The position numbers and the translations under genes are program-made. A model generated the notes under the pieces. The model had not been told where the DNA came from and did not search any database. It was given only the letters and a program-made list of their open reading frames with translations. Below are positions 33,100 to 42,476 of a stretch of 64,000 bases of DNA, in pieces. Positions within the stretch are counted from its first letter, which is position 1, and every line of letters begins with the position of its first letter. Where the stretch lies: assembly GCA_963666295.1 (NCBI GenBank), contig OY762707.1:1922001-1986000 (forward strand). The letters are read 5' to 3'. Origin of the DNA: QZKY01 sp963666295 (GTDB lineage Bacteria > Pseudomonadota > Gammaproteobacteria > Burkholderiales > Burkholderiaceae_D).

Positions 33100-33857
33100 A
33101 ACCGGAACTGCAAAAACTCTGGGCTGGCAGCAGCCCGCAACCCATTGTCGAGGACTTGATTTCAAGTCATTTGCGCATACTGGTGCTGGCACCGCACCCG
33201 GATGATTTCGATGCTATTGGCGTGACATTGCGCATGCTGGCCGAAAACGGCAATCTCATCCATGTGGGCGTCGTTCGCACCGGTAGCGGCGTCCAGGAAG
33301 AATACCGGCCAGGATTGTCGCTCGAAGCTAAAGCGAGCTTGCGCGAGATGGAGCAACGCTTGAGCCTGGACTTTTTCGGGCTGCATGAAGAAAGCCTGAC
33401 CTTTCTTGACCTGGAGCGGGACGAGACGGATCAGTTGATCGAAAGTGCAGCGAATTTTGATGCGATCCGGTCTTTTGTGGAAGAGTGTGCGCCACAAATC
33501 ATTTTCATGCCGCATGGTAACGACACCAACCATGCGCATCGGACCATGTGCACGATGGTGCGGCAAATTGCGGCACGTTACGCGCATCCGCTCGCGCTAT
33601 TCATGAATCGCGACGCCAAGACGCTGGAAATGAGGACAGATTTATATCTGCCATTTGGCGACGAGATGGGGGAGTGGAAATCCATCTTGCTGCGTTTTCA
33701 CGACACACAGCAGCAGCGGAATCTGGCCACACGTGGTTATGGTTTTGATGAGCGTGTGTTGGCATTGAATCGCCAGATTGCGCAAGAACTGGGGGTGGAC
33801 GCCAAATATGCGGAAGCGTTTGAGCTGGAATTTTACAACCTTGAGCACGAATCGTGA
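33096..33857 (+). CDS. PIG-L/LmbE-family deacetylase
   Basis: 253-residue predicted zinc-dependent N-deacetylase. The signature HPDD at 34-37 (LAPHPDDFD) and the second metal motif NDTNHAH are present. Family members deacetylate GlcNAc-containing lipids, mycothiol precursors or similar amino sugars; the substrate here is unknown. It starts inside the stop of the diguanylate cyclase (ATGA overlap), suggesting that the two act in one process, for example surface glycan or exopolysaccharide modification under c-di-GMP control. Confidence 0.85.
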   Translation: MKPELQKLWAGSSPQPIVEDLISSHLRILVLAPHPDDFDAIGVTLRMLAENGNLIHVGVVRTGSGVQEEYRPGLSLEAKASLREMEQRLSLDFFGLHEESLTFLDLERDETDQLIESAANFDAIRSFVEECAPQIIFMPHGNDTNHAHRTMCTMVRQIAARYAHPLALFMNRDAKTLEMRTDLYLPFGDEMGEWKSILLRFHDTQQQRNLATRGYGFDERVLALNRQIAQELGVDAKYAEAFELEFYNLEHES

Positions 33858-33885
33858 GGCGTCAGGTTGATTGCAACAAATGGGA

Positions 33886-33911
33886 AATGGCACCATGCGG
33901 GTGCCATTGTT
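33886..33911. terminator. Shared terminator between PIG-L gene and thyA
   Basis: AATGGCACC (33886-33894), loop ATGCG, GGTGCCATT (33900-33908), a 9-bp perfect stem between convergent genes; short T runs follow on each strand. Confidence 0.65.
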
Positions 33912-34748
33912 TCAAACCGCAATTGGGGCGGCAATCGCTGGGTGCGGATCGTAATCTGTGATTTCGAAATCCTCAAAGCGGTAGTCGAAGATAGATTCTG
34001 GTTTGCGTTTTATGACGAGTTTCGGCAAAGTGCGCGGCTCACGTGATAGCTGTAATCTGGCTTGATTAATGTGGTTGGCGTACAGATGTAAATCGCCTAT
34101 CGAATGGATGATTTCGCCGGGCAGTAAATCGCACTGTTGCGCCACCATGTGCGTGAGTAAAGAGACCGAGGCGCAGTTGAATGGTATGCCGAGAAACACA
34201 TCGCCCGAGCGTTGTGTCAGCATGCAGCTAAGGCGCCCGTCTGCGACCCAGAACTGGTACATCACATGGCAGGGTGGCAGTGCCATTTTCCCATCGGCCG
34301 CATTTTGCTCCGGCTTTTTGTTTTCATCCGGCAGATAAGCCACGTTCCACGCATTGATGATGTGGCGGCGGCTATCCGGGTTGCTGCGAATGCTGTTGAT
34401 GACATTCGCAACCTGATCGATGGTTTCACCGTTGTCGCCTTTCCAGGCGCGCCACTGCGCACCGTAAACCGGCCCCAGTTCCCCTTCGGGCGTGGCCCAT
34501 TCATCCCAGATCGTCACGCCGTTTTCGTTCAGGTACTGGATATTGGTGCCGCCTTGCAGGAACCACAGCAATTCATGAAAAATAGAGCGCACATGCAGGC
34601 GTTTGGTTGTCAGTAGCGGAAAGCCGTTGCTCAGGTCGTGGCGATACAGTCGTCCGAAAACAGACAGGGTGCCGGTGCCGGTACGGTCACCTTTCTGGGC
34701 GCCGTTTTCAAAAATGTCCTGTAACAGGCTGAGGTATTGTCGTTCCAT
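33912..34748 (-). CDS. thyA: Thymidylate synthase
   Basis: 278 residues; converts dUMP to dTMP using methylene-tetrahydrofolate. Motifs include the phosphate-binding DRTGTGT, FPLLTTKRLH, the active-site LPPCHVMYQFWV with the nucleophilic Cys, and QRSGDVFLGIPFNCAS. I chose the ATG at 34748 (MERQYLSLLQDI), the family-typical start; 29 upstream residues in frame are not conserved-looking. It is the last gene of the miaB-to-thyA run, 37 bp after lnt. Confidence 0.97.
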   Translation of the reverse strand: MERQYLSLLQDIFENGAQKGDRTGTGTLSVFGRLYRHDLSNGFPLLTTKRLHVRSIFHELLWFLQGGTNIQYLNENGVTIWDEWATPEGELGPVYGAQWRAWKGDNGETIDQVANVINSIRSNPDSRRHIINAWNVAYLPDENKKPEQNAADGKMALPPCHVMYQFWVADGRLSCMLTQRSGDVFLGIPFNCASVSLLTHMVAQQCDLLPGEIIHSIGDLHLYANHINQARLQLSREPRTLPKLVIKRKPESIFDYRFEDFEITDYDPHPAIAAPIAV

Positions 34749-34785
34749 GGTGATGCTCAGTACGTTAATCCGTGATTGTAGCGCA

Positions 34786-36324
34786 TCAATGCCACAGATT
34801 CCGCCTTCTGGCGCGCCGCGCGAGTAGCCAAGCAAGCAGCAGCGAGGTGGACGCGAGTGCCAGTATCAGCTTGTTGCCGAAACGGATGTAAGGCGTGGCG
34901 CCCTGATAACCTTGTACGGTGGCGGAAAGACTTGCACGTGTGTAAGGCGGCAACTGGGCAACAACCACACCTTGGGGGTTGATGATGGCGGTCATGCCCG
35001 TGTTGGTTGACCGCAGCATCGGACGCCCGGTTTCCAGCGCACGCATTTGCGAGATTTGCAGATGTTGCGGCAAGGCGATTGTGTCGCCGAACCAAGCAAT
35101 ATTTGACAGGTTGAGCAGGATGGTTGCTTGCGGGGTGCTCGCGTACAGGCTTGCCGCAATCTGGTCGGCAATTTCCTCACCGAAAATGTCTTCGTAGCAA
35201 ATGTTCGGCAGTACCCATTGATCCTTGACCGCAAAAGGTGATTGAACGCGCGCTCCCGCTGTGAAATCACCCAGTGGAATGCGCATCATGTTGATGAACC
35301 AGCGTGAACCAGGCGGCACGAATTCGCCAAACGGCACCAGATGGTGCTTGTCGTAGCGATACAATTGCCCGGAGGAAGGCGCAATGCCGATGACACTGTT
35401 GGAATAGGTTCGTGGGCCGTCATACAAGGGAATGCCGATCAACTGGTGACTGTTTGTTTTTCTCGAAAATGCTTTCAAATCATCGAGATAGGAGGCAGGT
35501 AATTGCTGCGCAAACAGCGGGATGGCTGTTTCCGGCGTGGCGATCAGGTCTGCTTTCTCAGACATGATCATGTCGTGATTCAGCTTGAGCATGGTCGCAA
35601 TTTTCGACGGTGCGAACTTGGCTTCTTGCGGGACATTAGTTTGCAGCAGACGCACCTGAATCGGGAGTTTGTGCGGGGCGGTCCAGGCAATGCCTTTCAG
35701 CAGGAAACCAGTGGTAAAAATGAGCGTGATGATGAACAGACTGAATAAGCGTCCACTTGTTTGGCGGAAAGGCAAAAAGGCTACGCAACCCGCAGCGAGT
35801 GCCGCCAGCCAGCTAATACCGTATACGCCAATGATGGGGGCAAACCCCGCCAGTGGGCTGGCGACGTGCGCATAGCCGGTCGCGCCCCAGGGCAGGCCAG
35901 TAAAAATCCAGCCACGTAGCCACTCAAACAATGCCCAGAAGGCCGGGCAGATCAATAGCGCACCAACGAGCGCCGACGCAGATAGGCGTTGCCGCAACCA
36001 GGTGCTGCTTCCCATCGCAAATGCGGCAAAAGAACCGAGTACCAGTGCCATCAGGATGAGCGCAATAACGGCCATCCACGCTGGTAAGCCACCGTGGCGG
36101 TGCATGCTGACGTATAGCCAGTGAACGCTAACCATTGACCAGCCAAAGCCGTAAACCCACCCGATCAAGGCACTTTTTCGAACGGATTGGGTGCGTAAAA
36201 CGAGATAGAAAAGAATCGCCAGGCTGAATATTTGTAGCGGCCAGTAACCGAATGGCGCAAACGCCAGCAACGCCATGGCACCGGCAGTCAGGGAGATCAG
36301 CAGGGCAAGCGGGTGAATCTTCAC
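34786..36324 (-). CDS. lnt: Apolipoprotein N-acyltransferase
   Basis: 512-residue inner-membrane enzyme that adds the third acyl chain to lipoproteins. It has an N-terminal bundle of about six hydrophobic helices and a nitrilase-type domain (about 225-480) with the triad in TPETAIP (Glu), LVPFGEFVP (Lys in the preceding DKHH segment) and LPNICYEDIFGE (Cys), plus a final TM near the C-terminus. Its place after corC matches the common miaB-phoH-ybeY-corC-lnt cluster. Confidence 0.95.
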   Translation of the reverse strand: MKIHPLALLISLTAGAMALLAFAPFGYWPLQIFSLAILFYLVLRTQSVRKSALIGWVYGFGWSMVSVHWLYVSMHRHGGLPAWMAVIALILMALVLGSFAAFAMGSSTWLRQRLSASALVGALLICPAFWALFEWLRGWIFTGLPWGATGYAHVASPLAGFAPIIGVYGISWLAALAAGCVAFLPFRQTSGRLFSLFIITLIFTTGFLLKGIAWTAPHKLPIQVRLLQTNVPQEAKFAPSKIATMLKLNHDMIMSEKADLIATPETAIPLFAQQLPASYLDDLKAFSRKTNSHQLIGIPLYDGPRTYSNSVIGIAPSSGQLYRYDKHHLVPFGEFVPPGSRWFINMMRIPLGDFTAGARVQSPFAVKDQWVLPNICYEDIFGEEIADQIAASLYASTPQATILLNLSNIAWFGDTIALPQHLQISQMRALETGRPMLRSTNTGMTAIINPQGVVVAQLPPYTRASLSATVQGYQGATPYIRFGNKLILALASTSLLLAWLLARRARRRNLWH

Positions 36325-36378
36325 GTTACGGCCTGTGGGCAGAAATTTCGTAAGCCTGATGGGCGGCGATCCCGATGC

Positions 36379-37245
36379 CTAGAAAGAGGCATGGGTCGAA
36401 GCAGGTCTTTTTTCTACGAGTAAAACATAAATCTGGCGTGCGTCGGCGCGCTGGACTTCAAAGTCGAGTTGTCCAATGCTGAATTTCTCGCCTTTGTGCG
36501 GAACGCGGCCAAGGTAATTTGTCGTCAGTCCGCCAATCGTGTCCACATCATCGTTTTCGAGTGTGACGCCCAGCATTTCGTTGAATTGCTCCAGTTCAGT
36601 CAGGGCGCGTACACGCCAGCGCGGCCCCTGTTCGCCTGCACCAATGCTCAGAATATTGTCATCTTCTTCGTCGATGTCGTATTCGTCTTCAATGTCGCCG
36701 ACAATCTGTTCCAGCACGTCTTCAATGGTGATCAAACCTGCCACGCCACCATATTCATCGACCACCAGAGCGATGTGGTTCCGGTTATGGCGGAAATCGC
36801 TGAGCAGCACATTCAGACGTTTGGATTCGGGGATGAATACCGCAGGGCGGAGCATGTCGCGCACATCGAACGCTTCTTCTGAAAAGTAGCGAAGCAAGTC
36901 CTTGGCGAGCAAAATGCCGATGACCTTGTCGCGCTCACCATCCACGACCGGAAAGCGCGAGTGTCCTGCGTCAAGCACTTCAGGCATCCATTCTTTGATG
37001 GGTTTGGTGACGTCAATGACGTCCATCTGAGAGCGCGGCACCATGATGTCTCCTGCGCACAGGTCGGAAACCTGAAATACGCCTTCAATCATTGACAGGG
37101 AATCGGCATCAATCAGATTACGCTCATGCGCGTCTTGGAGTTCTTCCAGCAACTCGGCCCGATTTTCGGGTTCTGGCGAAATGAGGCCGGCAAAGCGTTC
37201 CAGCAAAGAACGAAGAGGGGTAGATCCAGTAGGGTGCTCAGGCAT
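36379..37245 (-). CDS. corC: CorC/YbeX CBS-domain protein
   Basis: 288 residues from the ATG at 37245; GTG or ATG codons up to 14 codons upstream are alternatives. Two CBS domains (MVPRSQMDVIDV, then IGILLAKDLL, and NHIALVVDEYGGVAGLITIEDVLEQIVGDIEDEYD) precede a CorC_HlyC domain (IGGLTTNYLGRVPHKGEKF). The DUF21 membrane part of full CNNM-like transporters is absent, as in YbeX. YbeX is linked to magnesium/cobalt efflux and to ribosome metabolism, consistent with its ybeY and phoH neighbours. Confidence 0.92.
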   Translation of the reverse strand: MPEHPTGSTPLRSLLERFAGLISPEPENRAELLEELQDAHERNLIDADSLSMIEGVFQVSDLCAGDIMVPRSQMDVIDVTKPIKEWMPEVLDAGHSRFPVVDGERDKVIGILLAKDLLRYFSEEAFDVRDMLRPAVFIPESKRLNVLLSDFRHNRNHIALVVDEYGGVAGLITIEDVLEQIVGDIEDEYDIDEEDDNILSIGAGEQGPRWRVRALTELEQFNEMLGVTLENDDVDTIGGLTTNYLGRVPHKGEKFSIGQLDFEVQRADARQIYVLLVEKRPASTHASF

Positions 37246-37387
37246 GGGTAGTCGTAACCCGTTGTTTTGATGGTGCATAGCATACACGAAAATAGGTGTA
37301 TGGGAACCCTGTCCGGCTTGTTAGATCACAATGGCGGGTTGCACATTTAAATGAGCACAAGTCGAATGCAGGCATTTTTTTGTCGGA

Positions 37388-37837
37388 TTAGCTTGTGAGA
37401 TAAGGATTGGCAATGCTGAAGCGGGCAAGAATTGCCGCTTCCAGCGCTTCCATTTTTTCAGCTTCGTCATCAGCTTCATGCTCATAGCCTTGTGCGTGCA
37501 GCGTGCCATGAACGACCAGGTGGGCGGCGTGGGCCTCCAGCGATTTATGTTGTTCTTCGGCTTCAGCCAGCAGCACATCAGTACAGAGGATGATGTCGGC
37601 CTGGACTGTTTTTTCATCGAAATCGTAGGCAAAGGTCAGCACGTTGGTGGCGTAATCCTTGTTGCGGTAATCGCGGTTCAGGGCGCGGCCTTCTTCGGCA
37701 TCAACAAAGCGGATCGTCAGTCGTGCCGGGGATTGCAGGGCTGCTTGTACCCAGCGGCGAATGCGGTAGCGCGGCAGGCGTTCGGCCAGACGCCGGTCGG
37801 CATATTGAACGGACAGGGAGAGCTCAGGCGTGGTCAT
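37388..37837 (-). CDS. ybeY: Endoribonuclease YbeY
   Basis: 149 residues. The zinc site is complete: His110, His114 and His120 in HGTLHAQGYEH. The RDYRNKDYATNVLTF segment is also family-typical. YbeY is a metal-dependent RNase in 16S rRNA 3' maturation and ribosome quality control. It overlaps the end of phoH by 14 bp, indicating coupled expression. Confidence 0.96.
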   Translation of the reverse strand: MTTPELSLSVQYADRRLAERLPRYRIRRWVQAALQSPARLTIRFVDAEEGRALNRDYRNKDYATNVLTFAYDFDEKTVQADIILCTDVLLAEAEEQHKSLEAHAAHLVVHGTLHAQGYEHEADDEAEKMEALEAAILARFSIANPYLTS

Positions 37838-38858
37838 TTTCTGCTTTTTTCGTGCGGTTCAGTTTTTCATTTCGCGTGGTTTCTGCGAGCTCGTAGGCAT
37901 CGACGATGCGTGCAACCAGTGGATGGCGTACGACATCCAGACTGTTGAATTCAGAAAACGCAATGCCGCGCACGTCCTGAAGAATATTCATGGCATCAAT
38001 CAAGCCGCTTTTTTGTCCGCGCTGCAAGTCGATTTGCGTGATGTCGCCCGTGACGACGGCCTTGCTGCCAAAGCCGATGCGGGTCAGAAACATTTTCATC
38101 TGTTCGGGCGTCGTATTTTGTGCCTCATCCAGGATGACGAAGGCGTGATTCAGCGTTCGGCCGCGCATGTAAGCGAGTGGTGCGATTTCAATCACCTGTT
38201 TTTCGAATAGCTTTTGTGTTTGCTCGAAACCGAGCAAGTCATACAAGGCATCGTACAACGGACGCAAATAGGGATCGACTTTTTGCGCCAGATCGCCGGG
38301 AAGAAAGCCGAGCCGCTCACCCGCTTCGACTGCAGGGCGGGTCAGGACAATGCGTCGCACCGCATCGCGCTCCAGCGCATCGACGGCACAGGCAACGGCG
38401 AGATAGGTTTTACCCGTTCCGGCCGGTCCGACGCCGAAGGTGATGTCGTGCTCAAGAACGTCGCGCAGATACTTGACTTGACGTGGCGTGCGTCCGCGCA
38501 GATCGCTACGGCGTGTTTTCAGGATGGGGCTGATAAGCTCGGATTCGACCAGTTCGCTGGCGGGTGTGCCGGCATCCAGATTGCTGTCAATGGCGCGTAC
38601 TTCTACCAGCGCAAGCTGGATGTCGTTAACGGAAACGTCCTTGTTTGCCAGGCCATAAAAGTATTCCAGCATTTCAATGGCGCGGTGTGCCTGCGTGCCG
38701 GTTACAGTAAACCGGTCATTGCGACGGATAATATTTACATCCAGCGCAGAGGCGATTTGTCGCAGGTTTTCATCCAGTGGTCCGCACAGATTTGCCAGAC
38801 GAGCGTTATCCGGCGCTGATGGCGCATAGTGCAAGGTGGTGGTGGCGTTGGTTTTCAA
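37824..38858 (-). CDS. phoH: PhoH-like ATPase (YbeZ)
   Basis: 344 residues from a TTG at 38858 preceded by AAGG; the open frame extends to an ATG at 38948, but that would overlap miaB by 65 bp. Visible are Walker A (GPAGTGKTYLA), the LTRPAVEAGERLGFLPGD segment, Walker B (FVILDEAQNTTPEQM) and the VVTGDITQIDL motif. PhoH/YbeZ is a cytosolic NTPase, probably an RNA helicase-like partner of YbeY. Confidence 0.93.
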   Translation of the reverse strand: MKTNATTTLHYAPSAPDNARLANLCGPLDENLRQIASALDVNIIRRNDRFTVTGTQAHRAIEMLEYFYGLANKDVSVNDIQLALVEVRAIDSNLDAGTPASELVESELISPILKTRRSDLRGRTPRQVKYLRDVLEHDITFGVGPAGTGKTYLAVACAVDALERDAVRRIVLTRPAVEAGERLGFLPGDLAQKVDPYLRPLYDALYDLLGFEQTQKLFEKQVIEIAPLAYMRGRTLNHAFVILDEAQNTTPEQMKMFLTRIGFGSKAVVTGDITQIDLQRGQKSGLIDAMNILQDVRGIAFSEFNSLDVVRHPLVARIVDAYELAETTRNEKLNRTKKAENDHA

Positions 38859-38883
38859 ATTGGCCTTGTGCGATAGTTGTTGG

Positions 38884-40221
38884 TCACGGAGTGATAAGCT
38901 CGCCGCGTAATGAATGTGCATAGGCGGAAGTGATAGTAACATCGACAAATTGGCCGATCAATTTGTCGCCGTCCGGTCCTGCAGCAAAGTTGACGGCGCG
39001 GTTATTGTCCGAACGTCCTTGCAATTCACTGGGGTCTTTTTTGGCCGGACCTTCCACTAGCACGCGTTGTGTCGTGCCGACCATGCTCTCGCCCAGTTTT
39101 CGGTTGTTTTCAATCAGTGCGGCTTGCAGGCGTTGCAGGCGCGCACTTTTAACTTCACGTGGCGTGTCATCTTGCAGCGATGCGGCCGGGGTGCCGGGGC
39201 GGCGACTGTACAGGAAACTGAAGCTGCTGTCGTGGCCGATTTCTTCCACCAGATCCATCATGGCTTCAAAATCAGCGTCAGTCTCGCCAGGAAAGCCGAC
39301 GATAAAGTCGCTGGAGATCGAGATGTCGGGGCGTGCAGTGCGTATGCGGCGAATAATCGACTTGTATTCAAGTATCGAATAGCCGCGCTTCATCGCAGTC
39401 AAAATGCGGTCCGAACCATGCTGCGCCGGCAGGTAAAGCTGACTGGCAAGTTTTGGCACGTTGGCGTAGGCGTCAATCAGGCGTTGCGTGAATTCGCGCG
39501 GATGGCTGGTGACGAAGCGGATGCGCTTGATTTCATCCATTTCGGCGATGATTTCAATCAGCAGCGCGAGATCGGCTTGCTCGCCATCAGGCATGGCACC
39601 GCGATAGGCGTTGACGTTCTGTCCCAGCAGCGTGATTTCCTTGACGCCCTGCATCGCCAGTCCGGCGACTTCTTCCAGTACGTCGTCAAGCGGGCGTGAA
39701 ATCTCCGGACCGCGTGTGTAGGGAACGATGCAGTAGCTGCAGAATTTGCTGCATCCTTCCATGATCGACACAAAGGCGCTGGCACCTTCCACACGCGCGG
39801 GTGGCAAGTGGTCAAATTTTTCGATTTCCAGATATTCGGTATTGATTTGCGATTCGCCTGTTTTGCGGCGCGCCCTGATCATTTGCGGCAGGAGGTGTAG
39901 CGATTGTGGCCCGAAGACAAGATCAACGTAGCTGGCGCGATTGAGAATTTCGTCGCCCTCTTGTGAGGCCACGCAGCCGCCGACGCCGATCAAGAGGTCG
40001 GGCTTGTCACGTTTCAGTTCGCGCAGTCGTCCAAGCTCGGAAAACACTTTTTCCTGTGCTTTCTCGCGCACGGAGCAAGTGTTAAGCAGGATCACGTCGG
40101 CTTCTTCGGGCTGGTCAGTGCGTATCAGGTTTTCACTGTCGAGGAGCAAGTCGGCCATTCTGTTCGAGTCATACTCGTTCATCTGGCAACCGTAGGTTTT
40201 AATGAATACTTTTTTTTGCAT
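38884..40221 (-). CDS. miaB: tRNA methylthiotransferase MiaB
   Basis: 445-residue radical-SAM enzyme that adds the 2-methylthio group to i6A37 of tRNAs. The N-terminal UPF0004 domain has its cluster cysteines in YGCQMNEYDSN, NTCSVREKA and VGGCVAS. The SAM-cluster motif is CSKFCSYC. A C-terminal TRAM domain (RVLVEGPAKKDPSELQGR) completes it. It appears to head the operon that continues into phoH, ybeY, corC, lnt and thyA. Confidence 0.97.
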   Translation of the reverse strand: MQKKVFIKTYGCQMNEYDSNRMADLLLDSENLIRTDQPEEADVILLNTCSVREKAQEKVFSELGRLRELKRDKPDLLIGVGGCVASQEGDEILNRASYVDLVFGPQSLHLLPQMIRARRKTGESQINTEYLEIEKFDHLPPARVEGASAFVSIMEGCSKFCSYCIVPYTRGPEISRPLDDVLEEVAGLAMQGVKEITLLGQNVNAYRGAMPDGEQADLALLIEIIAEMDEIKRIRFVTSHPREFTQRLIDAYANVPKLASQLYLPAQHGSDRILTAMKRGYSILEYKSIIRRIRTARPDISISSDFIVGFPGETDADFEAMMDLVEEIGHDSSFSFLYSRRPGTPAASLQDDTPREVKSARLQRLQAALIENNRKLGESMVGTTQRVLVEGPAKKDPSELQGRSDNNRAVNFAAGPDGDKLIGQFVDVTITSAYAHSLRGELITP

Positions 40222-40235
40222 GAAACGGGTATAGG

Positions 40236-40676
40236 TTATTCCTCGTCGGTATTTTCGTCCGAGTCAGAAGCAGTATTGTCATCGGAAGCATCTTCCGTAT
40301 TTGAACTGGTATCGTTCGTAGCGGAATCTGAAGTCTCTTCATCTTCGTTATGGAATGCAGCGCTTCGGGGAGCGCGCATGATTTCTTCAATAGTCAGAAT
40401 CCAGATGCGGTTAAGTTGCCCCCTCGCATCAAAGGTGTATTTGGCTTCGAATTTATAACCGGCTAGCGAACTGGAAACCTGCGTCAGATTTCGCTGGTTA
40501 TAGATGCGTAAACCGGGCGATGTCTGGCAAGGTTGTCCATCAAGTAAAACCGTTGGATAGTACGCAAACGAAATCAGTCCGCGCTTGGCTGGAGCCGGAA
40601 TAATCCGATTGAGCGCATGCGCTGAGAACGTTACCAGCACCAGCGCTGTCGCAACAAATATGTGACGAATTCGCAT
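40236..40676 (-). CDS. Hypothetical exported protein with acidic tail
   Basis: 146 residues. A signal peptide (IFVATALVLVTFSAHA, cleavage near 22) precedes a small beta-rich domain with one Cys (LLDGQPCQTSPGLRIYN), then about 40 residues of Asp/Glu/Ser/Asn/Thr with no hydrophobic content. The tail looks disordered and could bind cations. Family not recognised. Only 14 bp separate its stop from miaB, so it may be transcribed ahead of miaB. Confidence 0.65.
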   Translation of the reverse strand: MRIRHIFVATALVLVTFSAHALNRIIPAPAKRGLISFAYYPTVLLDGQPCQTSPGLRIYNQRNLTQVSSSLAGYKFEAKYTFDARGQLNRIWILTIEEIMRAPRSAAFHNEDEETSDSATNDTSSNTEDASDDNTASDSDENTDEE

Positions 40677-40771
40677 GACGAATGTTATGCCAACAAAATG
40701 ATTGGGTGACGTTGGAGTTTAGCGGAAAAAGCAAGGCATGCAAAACGACTTGTGTCTTGCTTGTTTCTCGC

Positions 40772-42193
40772 TCACCGTCGGAACAGCCACTGGCAGATTT
40801 TCTGCAACTTGCTCGACCCCATTTTCTTCATCATCCAGACTTCCGCAACACGCTTGGATAGAAATCCCATGGTTGGGAAAGCGTGCTGAAGCAGCATGAT
40901 GTCGTGCAGGCGAATCTTTTTCTGGATCGCCAGCGCCCACTCGTTGATCATCTCGCCTGAACCTTCGCCGACGATACTTGCGCCGTAAATCTTGCCGCCT
41001 TCGCTGGCAAAGACTTTGACGAAGCCGGTCGTTACATTTTCTGCGATGGCCGCACCGTAGTCGCCATAATTAACGCGAGTGGTGTCGTATTGAACGCGTT
41101 TTTCTTTCAGTTCCCGTTCGCGCATGCCGACATAGCTGATCTGCGGGTCGGTAAACACGGACCACGGCACGGCAAAATCGAGGAACTTGCGCTTCGCTTT
41201 CCACGGTAGCAGACTGTTCATGATGGCAATCATGCCCTGGTGCATGGCAGCGTGAGAGAGCTGAACATGACCGTTGCAATCGCCAACGGCAAAGATATGT
41301 TTGCGCGTGGTGCGTAAATACGGGTCGACCTTGATGGCTCCACGAGCAGTGGTTTCCACGCCAGCGTTTTCCAGCTTTAGTTCCGATACGTCAATGGTTC
41401 TGCCCACCGCCATCAACAGGCGCTCACCTTCGATCTGTTCACCTTCAGCGGTGTGCACGATCAGGCCACCCTCGGTTTTTTCGATGCGTTCGATATTGCG
41501 GGCGTTATAGACCTGAATACCCTCCTCGGCAAAAGCTTGTTCCAGCAGCTCACTGGCTTCCGGGTCGCCGATCGGTACCAGATGCGGGGCGGTATGAATG
41601 ATCGCGCAACGACACCCGAGGCGCGAAAACGCCTGGGCCATTTCGCAGCCGATGGCTCCCCCGCCAATGATGACCATCGACTCCGGCACTTTGTCGAGGT
41701 GAAAAATATTTTCGTTGGTCAGTATTTCGCCAATATCGTCAATGCCAGGGATTGGCAGCAGGCGCGGGCGCGTGCCAGTAGCGATGTAGATTCTTCGGGC
41801 GGACAGTTTTTCGTTGCCGACGGCCACCGTGTGCGGATCAACAAACGACGCTGCTCCCTGACCAAGCCGTACGTCCACTTTTTTGAACATGCCGACCGTT
41901 TTGTTGTTGATGATGAAGTGCAAGTCTCTTGCAATTTTGGCAAACGGTTCCTTGAGTGTCGGACTGGGCAGGTTGGCCATTTCCATTGCAGGCAAGCGCT
42001 CCACGTTATGGCGGGTTTCCGCAATGCGCAGCAGCGCTTTGCTCGGAATGCAGCCAACATTCAGACACTCCCCACCGATATGCGCTTTTTCAATGGCACA
42101 AACTTTCAGCCCCATTTCTGCGGCCATGGCAGAAACGGCCATGCCAGCCGGCCCCAAACCAATGGTAATAACGTCATAATCGTACTTGCTCAT
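40772..42193 (-). CDS. Lpd-like flavoprotein lacking the His-Glu dyad
   Basis: 473-residue FAD/NAD(P) disulfide oxidoreductase: FAD motif (IGLGPAGMAVSAMA), redox Cys43 and Cys48 (GECLNVGC), NAD site (IIGGGAIGCEMAQAF) and second FAD motif (HIFAVGDCNG). In dihydrolipoamide dehydrogenases a C-terminal HPTxxE supplies the catalytic His and Glu; here the region reads LLQHAFPTMGFLSKRVAEV, so both positions are Phe. It therefore probably does not act on lipoamide in the standard way. A reductase for another acceptor is possible. The C-terminus is basic (LFRR). Confidence 0.85.
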   Translation of the reverse strand: MSKYDYDVITIGLGPAGMAVSAMAAEMGLKVCAIEKAHIGGECLNVGCIPSKALLRIAETRHNVERLPAMEMANLPSPTLKEPFAKIARDLHFIINNKTVGMFKKVDVRLGQGAASFVDPHTVAVGNEKLSARRIYIATGTRPRLLPIPGIDDIGEILTNENIFHLDKVPESMVIIGGGAIGCEMAQAFSRLGCRCAIIHTAPHLVPIGDPEASELLEQAFAEEGIQVYNARNIERIEKTEGGLIVHTAEGEQIEGERLLMAVGRTIDVSELKLENAGVETTARGAIKVDPYLRTTRKHIFAVGDCNGHVQLSHAAMHQGMIAIMNSLLPWKAKRKFLDFAVPWSVFTDPQISYVGMRERELKEKRVQYDTTRVNYGDYGAAIAENVTTGFVKVFASEGGKIYGASIVGEGSGEMINEWALAIQKKIRLHDIMLLQHAFPTMGFLSKRVAEVWMMKKMGSSKLQKICQWLFRR

Positions 42194-42476
42194 GCCCAGC
42201 CTTTTCGCGTGGTTGATCTTGCTTGCTTTGCAAACCCCAATTGCCTTGCATCTTATGAACAGGATTTTAATGCGTTGACCCCGATTGCGCATGGCGGTAT
42301 CGCCGGCGCTTATCGGGCAGGCAATTACGCCGGGCATGACCAACACAAGCTGCCGAGCAGGCCAGACATGTTTTTTGGGATGGTGTGAAAGTGCTGAACG
42401 GCTGGCCTGATAATGAGGGCGAACCGAAAAAAGGGCAGTCGGGAAGCTGGTGAGACTTCCCGATCAAGAATGAAAT

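Noticed and set aside
37321..37632. Second minus-strand frame overlapping ybeY
   Set aside because: Out-of-frame shadow of ybeY; the YbeY zinc motif defines the real frame.
41453..42388. 311-codon open frame antisense to the Lpd-like gene
   Set aside because: Complete overlap with a conserved flavoprotein gene and no independent support.
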